From NCBI RefSeq assembly GCF_023343835.1, contig NC_064443.1, positions 186,001-250,000 on the forward strand: a stretch of DNA of 64,000 nucleotides, in the 5' to 3' direction. Below are positions 1 through 13,784 of the stretch, in pieces (within the stretch, counting starts at the first letter, position 1; each line of letters opens with the position of its first letter). The position numbers and the translations under genes are program-made. The notes beneath the pieces are model-generated. The model was not told the origin of the DNA. It did not search any database and saw nothing but the letters and a program-made list of their open reading frames with translations. This DNA is from Lagopus muta. Taxonomy: Eukaryota > Chordata > Aves > Galliformes > Phasianidae.

Positions 1-299
1 TTACACACTTTTTTTTTTTTTTTTTTTTTTTAGAGAGAGAAAGTGTATGGCAACTGGAGAGAGGAAGATATTATCAGAAAAAAAAACACCCAAACATTGA
101 TCTCTGATTCTAAGTATAGATATAGATCCTTAAATTTATACTTTAAGAACTGTGACCAATGTTGCAAAGTGCCTAAACTCTAGAAATATTTCGGTGATCT
201 TCGGTTAGCTCAGTGTTAACTGGTTCATACCAAAAGTAAATGCAAGAAATAAATATCTTTGCTGGGTAACTTATATTACTTGAGTTTAGTATTGTCATA
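1..299. other. AT-rich non-coding stretch
   Basis: Begins with a T-rich homopolymer (about 10-31). No coding, RNA or recognisable mobile element signal is visible before the CR1 fragment that follows. Confidence 0.6.
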
Positions 300-1480
300 A
301 AATTACAGAATCTTCTGAGTTAGAAAGTCATCTAATCCAACTCCCTTGAAATGAATATGAACAGGTTGCTCAGAGCCTGGGCCAGCCTGATCTTGAATGT
401 CTCCAAGGTCAGGTGATCCATCCACCACCTCTCTGGGTGATTTCTTTCAGTGCCTCACCACCTTCATAGTAAAAAAGAACTTCTTTGTATCTAATGTGAA
501 TTTATCCTTTTATATTTTAAAACCATTTACATTTGTCCTATCACAACAGACCTTGCTGAAGAGTCTGTCCTCTTCCTCCTTTAGATACTGAAAGGCTACT
601 ATCACATCTCCCCAGAGCCTTCTCTTTTCCAGGCTGAACAGTCCCAGCTCTTTCAGCCTGTCCTCACAGGGGAGGTATTGCATTTCTGCTCATGCTCTAA
701 CAGATCCATGCCTCTCCTGTACTCGAGAACTCCACATCAGGATGGAGTACTCCAGATGTGGTCTCACCAATGCAGAGCAGAGGGGCAGGATCATCTACCT
801 TGACCTGCTGACCACCATTCTTTTGGTGCAGTCCAGGACAGGAGTGGCTTTCTGGGCTGTGAGGGTACACACTGCTAGTTCATGTCCACTTGCTATTGAC
901 TAGTATCCCTATGCCCATTGTGGCAGGGCTGTTCTCTGTCCTTACATCCTTCAACTTGTACTGATACAAGGGGTTGGTTGCCATTACCCACGTGCAGTAC
1001 CTTGCACTTGGATTTTTTGAACCTCATGAGCTTCTCCTTGTCCCACTGACAAAGGCTGTCTAAGTCTCTCTGAGTGGCATCCCATCCCTCAGTCATCTTG
1101 ACCTTATCACATAGCTTGTTGTCATCCACAAACTTGATGAGAATGTACTTGATCCCACTGTCAGTGTCACTGCTGTAGATATTAAAGAGCATTGGTCCCA
1201 GTACTGACCCCTGAGAAACACCACTTGTTACTTTCTCTATCCAGACACTGAGCCAATGACCACCACTCTCAAGGTATGACTAGACTAAACTTTCTTCATC
1301 AGTCCACCTTTCAAATCCACACATATTGAATTTGAAAAGAAAGATATTGTGGGGACTGTGTCAAAGTCTCTACTGACATTAAGATAGATGACATCAAGCA
1401 TTTCATCCGCTGATGTAGTCATGCCATCATGAAATCTACTAATTATCTTTTCAAAATTAGTTCTTATTTGTAACACTGAA
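300..1480 (-). mobile_element. CR1 LINE fragment, 3' half with reverse transcriptase
   Basis: Read on the minus strand, the stretch around 893-1192 encodes the CR1 reverse transcriptase segment: a LFNIY block, then KFVDDNKLCD, the counterpart of the usual FADDTKL active-site block, then a QRDLDSL...KLMRFKKSKCKVLHVG run. The segment 300-860 is the antisense of the CR1 C-terminus and 3' end (tCCAGGCTGAACAGTCCCAGCTCTtTCAGCCTGTCCTC type sequence). The catalytic FADD core has become FVDD and many indels are present. This is an old, dead, 5'-truncated copy, with no sign of a host gene inside it. Confidence 0.8.
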
Positions 1481-4400
1481 CATTATAAATTGTGTTTTCT
1501 TTACATAGCAGTATCTAATAGCTTTTACCTGAAATGAGCTTGTTTCTGAAGAAACAAAAATTGGATTCGCTATTTTTGAACATTTTATATTTTTTCTTTG
1601 TCAAATCCTAACCATTTTAAATGCATAGGTTTTCTTCAGTTTTGTTTATTTTGCGGGGTAATTTGATAAATTAATGCATATTTTGTAAAGCAAACAAGTG
1701 TCTGGCAGTTAGTACATAGCATGATAACAGAATTGCTCTTTGATTTGCGTAGTAGTGTTCCTGTTAAAAATTCTGCTTGCCAGTCTTTGAGATTAAATTC
1801 TTTTATATAGAATGAGTGTGTTAAGTCAAATGATGTGAATCTGCCTAAACCACTTTCCTCTTGTATCAAGCAGTCTCAGAATTCTATAATAATCCTTCCT
1901 TCCTAAAACTTGGGAATTGTTTTTTAGACACAGTCTTTGTTTCTGTGTTTAATTGTTACAATATCAATATGTCTTATGTACTTTGATACACTCAATAAAG
2001 TGCACTAGCACAGCAAAATATCATGGCTCAGTATTAACTGATTCATAGCAAGCAAAGAAATATATTTCCAAGAATAAATAAGAATTGTAAATTTTTTTTT
2101 TTTTTTCATTCTAAATTGTTGATTTCTTCTTCTAAAACTCAAGATTGGAAATGTAATAGTCCATGACTTTTTTCCATGGAACAATTCTTCCAGAAACTTA
2201 GACAACAAAAGCTTATGGAGCCAAAACAATACATCTGAGATAAGGACAACAGTACTCAAAGATCTTGTTTCTGGTCAGTTCAAAAATCAGTTCAACATAA
2301 TCTTTCTTGTTCTTCTTTGTATTTAAGTTCTGAAATACTTTGGCTTATGACATGATTGTCCAGCCTCTTGGCTTGCCTGGGTCATAGATCTTCCCATGAC
2401 AGTTCCTGTTTGCTCATATAAAATATATAATAGTCCTAATGCATAGAAGTAACAAAATTTATTTTTATGTGTTTTTATAAAAACATAAAGAACATGAAGC
2501 AACAAAAGCATAAAATTAGTTTGACCTTGTTTTGGTGAAACTAATGCATCAATTTGATTTGATGACAGTGGTTGCTATTCCTAGTCAGTTCTCAAGGTGT
2601 TTATCAGATTTTTGATGAAGTATGACTTTTCCTGTGTTTGACCCTTGGAAATAATTACTCATGAATGTATGTACTGCCAAGAAGTGATGACATGAATAAG
2701 GTGTGACTCTGAAGAGACGGGTATTTTTCTCTGGTAAGATAGAGCTTATGAAAGAATGGTAAGGAGACAGGACTAATTTTTTTCTTTGAGTTGAGTGTCT
2801 GATTGCATCTCTAGTATTCCATTCGAAATTTTCAAGTAAAGAATTTATGTTGATTGAAAATATATAAAATTTATAAATACATTCAAAATATATAAAATTT
2901 ATAAATACATATAAAATATATAAATATATATAAAATATATAAAAATTATGATATTTTGGGGAGCATTGAAGCATATTTTCATATTTCTTTCTCAAAATGG
3001 AAAATACAGCTGCTTATTTTTCACTGTTCACAGAACTGTGTTTAGCTACTGTATCAAAAAGCATGAAATTACTTGCTATAACTTGAGCTTGTTACTGCTT
3101 GAAAAGCTACTATTGTCTGAGACATAACACAAATAAGATGATTTTTCATCTTGGGGATGCATGTCTCTCTCATTGAAATGAGTGGTCAAATCAAATGGAA
3201 ATGCCAAATCTGTGAACCATTTTTAATGTTCTCATTCTGGCACAATTTTTTCTTTTGATTGTAAAAAGTATCTGATTTGACATTGTAAAATCTTTTTAGC
3301 ATTATACCCCAACTTAGCCATCTTCCTTCTTCTGAAGGAAGTATAATCAGCATCCACACTTTTAAGGAATTCCTAGAATTGGCATTGATTCAATCCCTAG
3401 AACTTTATGAAATTCTTAACTTTGATGAAGTTTTGCATGACATTATCAATTTTTAAAGCTTTTGCACATACATTTCTTGATGTACAATGCAGTGAAATGA
3501 GTTACCAGATGTAATTGCATCATCTTCTATTAGATATTTAGATAAGATATTACTATTTATTAGATTTATTAGATAAGATATTATTAGATATTTATGATTA
3601 TTAGATATTATATTATATATATATATCATATATTATTATTAGATATTTATATTTATTATTTTCCTTTTAGCTGTTTTAAAAGAGTTTGGCAACATCTAAT
3701 GTTTTTTGGTACTCAATCCAGTTCTTTGATCTTCCTCCAACATTACATAATTCTGTTTATAAGTTGTTGTGTATAAGTGGAAAGAACTGACTTGTGGATA
3801 AGACAAAGCAGTACTCCTCTAGCATCTGATTCACCAACCGCTCTTGCATACATTCAGTTTCTCCAAAGGCGATAAAGGATTACATATTTTCTATGGATAT
3901 TTTCTAGGAGAATTCTTTTTTTGCCTTCGAATATACAAAATCTGAACATCCATGCTGCTTGTGATTTCATGCTCCTTCTGAAAATTCTTGCTTTTTTCCA
4001 GACAAGAAAACGTATGTTTGTGTGATCCGTGTTGTATTATTTTTAGATAAAGTGATGACCATTAGTCTTCTGAGTAAGACTGACATTCACTACCTAATTT
4101 TTCCATAAGAGCGCAATCCTTATTCTTGAGATGTAGTTAATATAGCAAGTCTACAAATGATAGAAGCCACAGAGCTTGGTCACTACTTTAAAGGCATCAT
4201 TTTAAATCATATCTATTGAAAGTGAAAATGCCTAGTCATTTTTGTAAGCTAGTTGAACTTATTTTGATAGCATACGTTTAAAGCGTTGATCGGAATGATC
4301 TTTTGTAAAATCTGGTGATATTCAGAAGGCAGACACCTTTGAAGTCTATAGAATAATATCACTTAGTTATACCAGTTATTAATCCACGTTTGCTGATGTG

Positions 4401-5159
4401 ACTCATCCTTTTAACTGAAGGTTGGTTTTCATTATATTATTGAAGTTAAGGGAAATCAAGTAAAATTGATTTTCAAATGGATTCTAAGATTTCATTTGTG
4501 TTTTTAATCCCTCTTTAGAGGAAGACATCATGTCAAGTAATGCAGTTTTACACAGTAGATTGAGGCCATGATCTTGGCTTTATAAACAAATACAGCAACA
4601 GTGGTAGTGAGAATCCATGATTTTATTTTATACAGCTTGAATGGTCTTTTCTTACTTTTATTTAATTATTATTACTATTTATTTTTATCATTTTTATTTA
4701 TCGATTTTTTTAATTTATGCAAGTTCTGAAAATAATCAACTGGTTTTCCTTGGCCAAAACAAAACACCATGAGGTTTCCATGAGGTGGCCACGGCCTCTT
4801 AATTGTTTGTTACTTCTAGTGGCTTCTTCTCTACTAATCAGTTTGTAGATTAACTGTTGAAGAATAATGAGGTATTCTTAGTTGAGTGAAGTATCAGAAT
4901 ATCAGTGAAAAGGTGTCTGTAGTAAATCTTTTTCATATTTGCATTAAAGATCATAATACAAACAGATTTCTGAGATGGACATATACTGAAGTCACTTGGA
5001 AGCAGACACACAAACAGAACAACCAAGCTAAAACAACCAACTCAGACCTCCCAAACCCCCCTGTCTGTTCCCCCTCCCCCCCCCCCCCCCCAAAAAAAAA
5101 ACCAACAACAAGCAAACAAAAACTAAAGCAACAGCCATACAGATAAACAAACAAACAAA

Positions 5160-5196
<37 letters not shown>

Positions 5197-5734
5197 AAAA
5201 GAAAGAAAAAAGAAATGAAGAACAAGAAAAAAAAGACAATGGAAACTATGAAAAAGACAATGAGAGATACAGAGATGATGGGGAAGAAAATTGTCAGCAA
5301 TACCTGTAGACAGTATCTTCTTGAATTAACAATGCAAAGGCAAATATACATATGCAATAATAACACCAAAAACAAGGTCACTACTGTATTGTAATTAATA
5401 AGTCATTCTCTTCTATGAGGCAGTTCTTTTGCTTATTACATAATCCTGGAATGCAATGAAATAGCAAGTATCAACTAGCAACAGTGTTACACTATCTCCA
5501 GCTCTAAAATTAGACTCCTTATCTGGTTTGGACTAATGGGCAGGTCAGAAAAAGACTCATGTAAATACTAAGGACAGAGAACTGTCTAAAAAGTAAGCAG
5601 CTAATCAGCAGTATTTAACCTGCAGGAAAAAAAATTTACTGTGCTTTGACTAATTATAGAAATATTTATAAGGCCCCATCCATACAGAATTCAGAGATTT
5701 ACAGTACAAGGTAGTAAGAATCCCAAATGAATTT
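1481..5734. other. Gene-free AT-rich stretch with simple repeats
   Basis: No exon-like open frame with a family signature was found. Simple sequence includes an AT-rich minisatellite with units like ATATAAAATTTATAAATACATT (about 2,858-2,946), ATTAGATATTT-type repeats (about 3,535-3,660), a C run followed by an A run (about 5,078-5,101) and a CAAA/poly-A tract (about 5,148-5,194). Confidence 0.6.
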
Positions 5735-5945
5735 TTGTCCTTTTCTCAGAGCTGAAGTTAGAAAAGCACTGGACTGGGCTCCCCAGGGAGGTGGTTGAGT
5801 CACCATCCCTGGATGTTTTAAAATCCGTTTGGATGCGGTGCTCAGGAACATGATTTAGTAGAGGGTTGTTAGAGCAAAAGTAGTATGGTTAGGTCATGGT
5901 TGGATTTGATGTTTTTTCAGGTCTTTTCCAACCTGAGTGATTCTA
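5735..5945 (+). mobile_element. CR1 LINE 3' end
   Basis: Contains the standard CR1 C-terminal and 3'UTR phrases: CTCCCCAGGGAGGTGGTTGAGTC, CATCCCTGGATGTTTTAAAA, then TTTCCAACCTGAGTGATTCTATGA at the very end. This is a short 5'-truncated plus-strand copy. Confidence 0.85.
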
Positions 5946-6344
5946 TGAGTGTAAGTGAGAAAACAACCTGCCAGAAATCACAAAACATACATAGAAATTG
6001 TCTGTAGCTCTGTCAAGGGTTGAAGCCTAGCAAGAAACCTTTTTTAATGTCTTTGAACTATTTCTGAAAACTTTCTGAATTCTGCCTCTCCTCCATTCTT
6101 TACATAGCTGCAATATATTAGCCAATTATAATTATCTAAAATTTCTTTTTGTACTGTTTGTGCTTGCTACAGTTTTCCAGAGCACATTGTGTATAAAACC
6201 TAAGTAGATAATCCTCACTGTAAGGGGCTATGAGTCATTTGGGCCATTTTGATTGGAGAAGGTAAAGCCATGGAGATATTTTATTTAATTTATGATTATC
6301 AATTTATGATCAGATATGATACAAACTATGGAACACTTACAAAG

Positions 6345-6530
6345 CTGTTGTATTAGGCGCTTGCGCCATCTTCGGGTTGTAACGCGTTAGGCCCTCCCCC
6401 TTTCCATATATAAGCACGTGTTAGTTCCATTAAAGCGCCATTTTGCTGTTCACCATATTGGTGTCACCTCGGTAAATGGCCAAGCTGCGGTCTCCCAGGG
6501 AAAACGAACGGGTGAAGGTTACAACCAAAA
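6345..6530 (+). mobile_element. Avian endogenous retrovirus LTR fossil
   Basis: Contains, in LTR order, a CpG-bearing upstream part, a TATATAAG box near 6,407, an ATTAAA polyadenylation signal near 6,428, and an R/U5-like stretch (GCCATTTTGCTGTTCACCATATTGGTGTCACCTCGGTAAATGGCC). The R/U5-like stretch closely resembles the R-U5 of avian leukosis/EAV-type retroviruses. No adjacent viral genes in plus orientation are seen, so it looks like a solo or truncated LTR. The ends are approximate: TGTTGTA at the left and TTACA at the right. Confidence 0.65.
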
Positions 6531-6837
6531 CTTTGCTTTCTGTGCTTTGATTGCTTCTGCATTTGCGAAAACTCTCTGTCCCTATTACTCTAGTTGTTCA
6601 ACTGTAAAATATCAAAAGGAGATGATACTGTGGGAGTAGAAATTATCCCACAAACAAAAACAAGTGCACAAACTTGAAGTGCAATTTCTTGCTCAAACCA
6701 GAAAGGCCAATAGATTGGTAAAGAGTTTGACACTGTCAACATGTCAACACTTACAGAGAATGCAAGTAACAAAAGTTTTTATTTTGTTTTTTCATTTCTG
6801 TTTTTAACAGGAAACCAAAAATAAAAACAAAAAGGGA

Positions 6838-7450
6838 AAGGTCATGCTTAACCGATCTGGTGGCTGCCTGCAATGGAGTGATGGCATTGGTGGACAAAGG
6901 GAAGGTAACTAATGTCATTTAGCTGGACTTGAGCAAGGCCTTTGACACAGTCCCCCACTGCATCCTCCAAATTGGAGGGATGTGGATTTCATAGGCAGGC
7001 CACCTGATGGATAAGGAATTGGTTGAAAGGACGCAGACAAAGGGTGGTGACTAATGGTTCTATGTCCAGGTGGAGGCTGGTAACAAGTGATGTCTGCCAG
7101 GCGCCTGTCTTGGGGCCAGTGCTCTTTAACATCTTTTTATACTGACATCAGTGAGACAATCGAGTGCACCCTCAGCAAGTTTGCTGATGACACCAAGCTG
7201 AGCAGTGTGGTTGACACGGTGCAAGGAAGGGATGCCATTCAGAGGGACCTCGACAGGCTTGAAAGGTGGGCCTGGGTGAACCTGATGAGGTTCAACACAG
7301 CAAAGTGCAGGGTTTTGCTATTGGGCCAGAGGAATCCCAGGCATTTATACAGGCTGGAAAGAGCGGTCCTTGAGAGCAGCCCTGCAGAGAAGGACCTGGG
7401 GGTTCTGATGGATGAAAAACTTAACATAAGCCAGCAGAGTGCATTCAATT
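6838..7450 (+). mobile_element. CR1 LINE fragment, reverse transcriptase core
   Basis: Reads as the CR1 RT palm. A LDLSKAFDTVPHCIL block (about 6,922-6,966) is followed by [16 protein letters not shown] (the FADD catalytic motif, about 7,174-7,206), then [28 protein letters not shown] and [12 protein letters not shown]. Frame breaks are present upstream of about 7,087. Both ends are truncated. Confidence 0.85.
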
Positions 7451-7829
7451 AGAGAACTGGTCCCATTACTCCATTTATGTTCCTAGTTTCTTATTTAATA
7501 TTCCCCCTGGCCCTCCTGCAACATCCTTCCAATGTGCCAACATACACCTGAGAGATGTTTTGTTTGTTTTTTTGTTTGTCTGTTTGGTTTGGGTTTTTTT
7601 CTGGTGTGAGAGCAACCCCCCCACACCGACTAACTAACAAACTCACTAACTAAACTAACTAACTATCTAAATAAATAAAAATGGAAAGTGCTATAGTTTG
7701 GAGCAAGATTTGAGGGTAAGCAATAGAATAGTTGCATGTATTAAGTGGTGAACACTTTATTAACCATGTTAAGGAATTAGTTAAGGAATTACAAGCATAC
7801 CCCCCCCCCCCCCTTTCTTGGGAGTTCCA
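7451..7829. repeat. Simple-sequence tracts
   Basis: Holds a TTTG-rich tract (about 7,555-7,600), an AACT/ACTA microsatellite (about 7,625-7,680) and a 13-base C run (about 7,801-7,813). No coding signal. Confidence 0.7.
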
Positions 7830-8210
7830 GGAAATCAATTTGCCACTGTTGCTCTTTCTTCTAAATCATTAATTAGATTCCTATCCTCTCTAGAATATTT
7901 TACTGGTTCTGACTCAGAACCTGCTCTACCAGGACGGCGTGGGATTTCAGGAACCTTTGGAGTGAGAGCCAATGCCTCCCTTTTTACCTCCAATACAGCA
8001 GACACTGTATGAGATGTAAAAACTGCTATTCTTTGGCCTACCAACACTTGAGTACTGGAGCCACTGCCCTCAAGCATCCCGGCCAGCCCTTACTCACTTC
8101 ATCAAGCTGTTTGGAGAAGTGTGCCACTGCCCAAGGTTCTGGGCAAGGACTCCCAAGACCATTCCTTGTTTTATTATGTGAGCATTTCTGGTAGCCCCAG
8201 AGCAGAGGGT
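7830..8210 (-). mobile_element. Endogenous retrovirus pol fossil (RT/RNase H connection)
   Basis: On the minus strand the frame contains the phrases AHFSKQLDEVSKGWPGML and GQRIAVFTSHTVSAVLEVK. These are characteristic of the RT-to-RNase H connection in avian gammaretrovirus-like pol. The element is degenerate and broken. The neighbouring 8,210-8,520 stretch may belong to it but carries no phrase I can name. The family below the gamma-like class is undetermined, and the age appears old. Confidence 0.6.
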
Positions 8211-8851
8211 CTTCATGAGTTCTTATTTCAGTTTAGGGAATGCCCACCTTGCCTCTCCATTTCTTCTAATATTTGGGCTTTAGCAACAGTCCGTAGCTGT
8301 GTACCCATGGTTGGCTCCATCCTGTCATTCTGACGGAGTTCCTTGGCAGGAACCCTCTTACTGAGAAAGAGGGAACAATTTCTGGTTGCATAGATGAAGG
8401 ATGGGAATTTGGGAAGCCTACCCTAGCAGTTCCATTGGTTAAATTACAGCTATCTCTCTGCCCTGCTTCCCCATTGGCTGAGTACTTCAGGCTCACAATT
8501 TTCCCAACATTCAACTAAACATATGGCTACTGGCTAAAGAAGAATTGTTGCTAGCTAAGCATATAGTGCTAATGAACTTCTCACGTTTGCTCATGAATGA
8601 GCACTAGGCCATTATTCCTGGTCACCTGCTGTCCTGGAATAGAGGTAAGTTGGAAGGAAAAACGTAGGGGAGCATCAGTTGCATTCCTCCTAATCCAAAA
8701 GAGGGACAGTTTGACCTCATGTCAGAGCCCCCTTAAGTTGTTCTTTTGCTGAGGGCCTCTTGGCAAAACAGAATAGTCTATCATACACAAGTTACAATTT
8801 TGGTACTTATTAATTATTTCATCGTATCTACTAAGTGTGCATAAATGTGGA
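8211..8851. other. Unassigned sequence, possibly retroviral remnant
   Basis: No family signature could be read. Its position next to the pol fossil makes a retroviral origin possible but unproven. Confidence 0.3.
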
Positions 8852-9385
8852 AGGATTACCTACAGACAAGTGATAGGGATTAGTAAAGACTCCCAGTTAT
8901 TGGTATGAAGAGAATCCCCAAAAGAATTGTTAGTACCACTAAATGAAAATAGATGGCAGCAGAGACCGTAAAATACTCATCTTGCTGAGTCTAACTGCAG
9001 AAGCGGCTTCTCATTCCCGGAGTAAGTCAGATACTTTTACAGAACTACTTAAAGAGATGGTAGGCCTGTTGGATTCAGAATATGAGAATATAACCCCCAG
9101 AGTTTAGCCCTGTCTGCACTCCCATTGATATGGGCATTCTTCATGCATATTTATGATGAGGATTACCTACAGAACAAGGGGTAGGGATTGTTAAAGACAC
9201 CCCTTTATGGGAATGAAGAGAATCCCAAAAAGCATTGTTAGTACCAACAAATGACACTAGAGGGCAGCAGAGACCATAAAATATTCATCTTGCTGCTTCT
9301 AACTGCAGGAACAGCATTTCATTCCCACAGTAAGTGAGGTACTTTTATAGAACTACTTAAAGAGATGGTAGGCCTGTTGGATTCA
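8852..9385. repeat. Diverged tandem duplication, period about 308 bp
   Basis: Two copies of an approximately 225 bp module (about 8,852-9,076 and 9,158-9,385) share long phrases such as AGGATTACCTACAGA, GAAGAGAATCCC, TGTTAGTACCA, GGCAGCAGAGACC and ACTACTTAAAGAGATGGTAGGCCTGTTGGATTCA. The 80 bp between them (9,077-9,157) recurs almost unchanged at 16,403-16,483. Repeat family unknown. Confidence 0.85.
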
Positions 9386-12300
9386 TTCAGTTTAAGTCAG
9401 CTGTCCCAATTTCATTCCTTCCCAGCATCTTGGGCCTTTCTCTGAGAATGGCCTTGGCCCTGTAGAACAGTGCTTGTGAGCAACTATAAACATCATTGTG
9501 CTATCAACATTGTTTTTCTCCTTGAATCAAAAGGACAGCATCATACCAGAAACTCTGAAAACAACAGTTCTATCCCAGCTGAAACTAAGACATTTTCCGA
9601 TATAAAGAATGATGAAAGGTGTCAAAAAGCAGAAGGAGCAAGTTTTGTTTTTTTTTTTTGCATCCTTCCACAAAGTGGATCACACTGCTCCCTGTGAGCA
9701 GCAATCTATCTTGCAGTTCAGAAATACTTGGTAACCTTTCTGGAGACTGCAGCTCTCTGTAGATTTTTGATCTGAAATTTCTCTTTCTCAGTCAAAATTC
9801 TCATCCATAGGGCCTGTTCAGTCAGGAATGAACAAAAGGCTGAATACCAAAATCAAGCAAGCTCCTCCTGTTTCTCACCTTGTGAATTCAGCATCACTGC
9901 AACTTGACCTGTGCATTGGACAGAAACCTTCCAGTGCTGCCGGGATAAAAAGGGTGAAGAATTAGCTTCAGGATATTTCATAGGCAAAAGAATTCACAGA
10001 ATCTGATTCAAAATCCCTAAGTATCAAATAAGCAGGACAAAAAATGGCTTCTAAACAAATAATTACAATGATATCTTAATGGATGAGTAGAAAGGAGGCA
10101 AATAATCTCATGTTCACTGTCAGCATCTGTTTAAAGTGACTAATTGTTGCTGTTAGCAATGCTTTGGTGTTTGTTGTTGTTGTTGTTTTTGTGAAATAAA
10201 GCCATATATTGTATGTATATAAACAAAATCCACGAATACCTTATTAACTATATTAACTGATGTGAAAAAGTATTTTGGTATGATATTAAAGCTTATTTAT
10301 ATAGCTTTTCTTTGATGGCCAAATGTTTTGGTTTGGTTTTTAAAACAAAATTGAATATCTCATTAAAAAAATCAATTCTTAATCAAGTGCCTTATGTCAA
10401 GGGTCATTTGTTACATTCCCATCCCTCTCGCTCACCAATAAAGGAGTGAAATTCTTATTTTCCTCTTATGGTATCACCAAGGCAAAGCAGCCACCAGAAG
10501 CCCCTGTTCAAAGGTATTTGCTGCTGCTGTTGCCATAGCAGTGAACATCTCTTTGTGGTGGACTGTTGGAGAATCTTTCAAAATGGTCTTTTGCTTTCTA
10601 TTACTTCATTTTGTTAGTGAATACAACTCTCCAGTGGGTGTACTGGAGCTGACAAAGAGCTGATAAGTCCGCTGTGTTTCCCTTGTCACTTGAGAAGGAG
10701 TAGGGTTATGAAGATGGGACGAGTTTTCACTCAACATAGATCACAAATCTTTTCTAATATGGTTTCCGTCCATCTAGGATCCACTGACTCAACCCTGAAC
10801 ACGCGGGAGGATGTTTATTTTGTGACTGGTATGAGATGCTCGCCTCTCTAGTTTATTTTCCCTTGATATTACATTTATTGCTGGTAAAAATTCATACACT
10901 GGAAGCTGCATTGACACTGAGTGATCTTTTTTCAAACTGGATGGCTATGGTAAGTGTAGTGGCTATTGAAGAGGACAATTACGAGATTAATGAGACAACA
11001 GAAATATAATTGCAGCATGCAGTCAAAGGAGGTCACTGCTAAATATTCAGGTTGAAAAAACCCACTTATCTCCTTGCATTTTTTACATTCTTCAGAAGTA
11101 GGTGAATATACTCAGTTTCCTTTAGCAAATCATGGTGAAAATCACATCAATATCTCATTAGATACAGAAATTTATCATGATGATCTGTCACCCAGCACTT
11201 TCCCTTTTGCTAGAAAACACATACAGCTTACTGAGGAAATAAACTAATGGGAAGGAATGACAGTGAGGGGGTGGTGTTGAGCCACCCTCTATTTGAGGTG
11301 AGCATTTGTACAGCTATGCCTAATAGTGTAACTCTGGAGGCCTCACAGTCTTCTTCAGTGTGTTACTGGGGCTGGAGAATTCCATCAGCCCACAAACAGC
11401 ATTTATCGCTGCTTTTCAAGAAAGAGGGGAACAAAAGCAGTCAGTCACTGCTCATTCAGTCTGAACAACCTTGTAGATGTGCATTCTACTTTACATATCT
11501 GCTTTTTTTATGAAACAGTTCTTTAGAGAAGTTAAGAGATTTTTTTTTAAATTTCATCTCTCTGGCTCCTTGGGAAGAAAGGCCAGGGAACGATGCTTTT
11601 GTCCTTTTCCACTCTTGAAGCGAAACAGCAAGCCTTTCAGTAGTTAAATTTTGATCTGTGATTGAAAAAAGGCACTAGAAGGACAAAACTGAAAGGCTGT
11701 TGTTATTCTGTTTATGAACTGGAGTACTGGTGAAAGATCTGGAGCTCAAGTGGTTGATTTTGAACAAGTCCATGTATCTAAAGAGAGTGAAATTGTAAAA
11801 TGTTTATTATTTCATTTTCAAGTGAAGTTTTCAAAATATTCCAAAGCATGAAAGGAAATGCATGAAAGAAATACTGCAATTAGTTGTCCTGTAGCTTTCC
11901 CTGGGAGCCTATCTAGGATCACAGTTTCAGGATATTAAACTGTGACGAGCATCCAGTGAACTAATACGTGCTTGGCAGTGTTTCTTTCAGCAAAGCGATT
12001 TCGATTATCTGAAACTTGTTCCACATCTCTTGTCAAGTATACATAAATAGCACTTACCTGGAAGCATAACCAATTAAAAGTGGATTTAATTTCATGTGGC
12101 TTACTTTTTGAACTGTTTTGTTGTGCAAACTGACTGGAGTCACTTGTCTTGAAAGCAGTTGCACACAAATTGTACCACTGCACAGTGAGGTCACCCATAT
12201 TCAAGACTTTGCCTGTACTGGCATTACAGACATTATACTGGCACTTGCAGACCCCAAATCATTTTTGTTAAAACAGTGCATCATATCTAATCACCTCTAA

Positions 12301-13784
12301 CGAAATTAGATATCAGCTTGATAGAAATACTGCCACTTAGATTCAGTTCACAAACTTGTTTTAAATTATAGAATGTAGTTATTTTTCTTCTATTATTTAC
12401 AGCTGTCTGTTTACAAGAAAACTACTCCAAGAGGCTGCAGTGGCTTCTTTGAGCTATTACATCCAACTGGGTGGTGCAGGGATTTCTCTATGGGCTACGT
12501 TCAGTAGCAATTCCCTCTCAGGTCATAAGTATTTTGTTCATGTAGGAGGGGTTGATGGTAGGCCATCTTCTGTTCTCTGTCATACTGCTGTTAAGCCCAG
12601 GGCACCTCTCCCAAAACTGTGTCTACCATATGTATGTCTCTAGAGATGGTTCCTAGTGTGAGCTGCTCTTCTGTGGGGGGAGCAATGTAGATTTTGTATT
12701 GGACTTCTGATGTCAGTGTAACATGGACTTCTCTTGTTGCAACTGGCTTCAGCCATTGCTCCCTTGCAGCTCCGTGAGAGCACAGCACACTGGAATATCA
12801 TCAAAGCAGCAGCTGCTTTAATGGAGAAGTAAATTCTGCCATGTTGCCTCCCCCAGTGTCACTGGTGTCCCAGCTGATTTTGCTTTGTCTCTTCACAGTG
12901 ACTTGGGAAGAAAAATTTTGAAAATTTTGAAAAATTTTGCTGCTAAAAAAGTTGGAAGTGGTGCTCAAAGTGACACGTACAGATATTCAGCAGCATTTCT
13001 CGATGCCCAGAACTGTTCTGATAGGAGCAGCTAGAACCAATATCAAGGTCGAACCTATCTGTGTCTTTTCTTTTTAAATGTCTTTTTATTTTTTTTTCTT
13101 TAGAATGCTCCCAATGTGGAGTTTTGTCACACGTTTATGCAACTTCTTCCAAAAAGCAGAGTGCGTTCTTTCCTCTTCATGATGTTGTGAGACTGTTATG
13201 AGCCCAGAAAAGGTGGGAGGAAGGGTTCTGCAAGATAAGGTGTCTAGCATCTAAACTGCAAGGAAGAGCAGAGTGAGCTCCTGCTCTGACACTGGAGAGA
13301 TGCTCCCAAAGAGAATGGATACACAGAATCTCACATGGTCTGTGATAAAGTGCAATGAAACAACCTCTAGTTCCAAAGCTGTAAATGTCTGGTGCTGTTG
13401 GGAGCTTGATACCTCTGTGAAACAGATGTCACTACTATAAACGAGTGCCTGTAATAGTTCTCCCACAGGACAGATGATATTTAGGGATTCAAGACTGAAA
13501 TAAATGAGGGATTGAGCAAGACCGTTAGACAATGTACTAGAATTGACTTATGTTCTATTACTCCACTATATATAGAACTACGTGGTAACACTCCTCTCAA
13601 TCTTTTTTTTCCTTTTTCTGTCTCAATCAAGTTCAGTCCATGTTGTCTCAGAAATTCAAAATTCACATTCCTCCCTGTAAATGAGACTTTACAGTTCTAT
13701 TTTTCTCATGCAACTTTAAAAATATTGAACAAAAAGTATATTAAAGTGTTGGACTGACAATCTGGGAACTTGCTGAGGCTTAGT
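9386..13784. other. Gene-free stretch
   Basis: Only short unsupported open frames are seen, none with a recognisable motif or splice context. A short GTT microsatellite lies near 10,170-10,187 and an AAAATTTTG triplication near 12,912-12,943. Nothing else could be assigned. Confidence 0.55.

Noticed and set aside
5028-5381. 117-codon minus-strand frame full of F and L
   Set aside because: Translation of poly-A/C tracts; low complexity.
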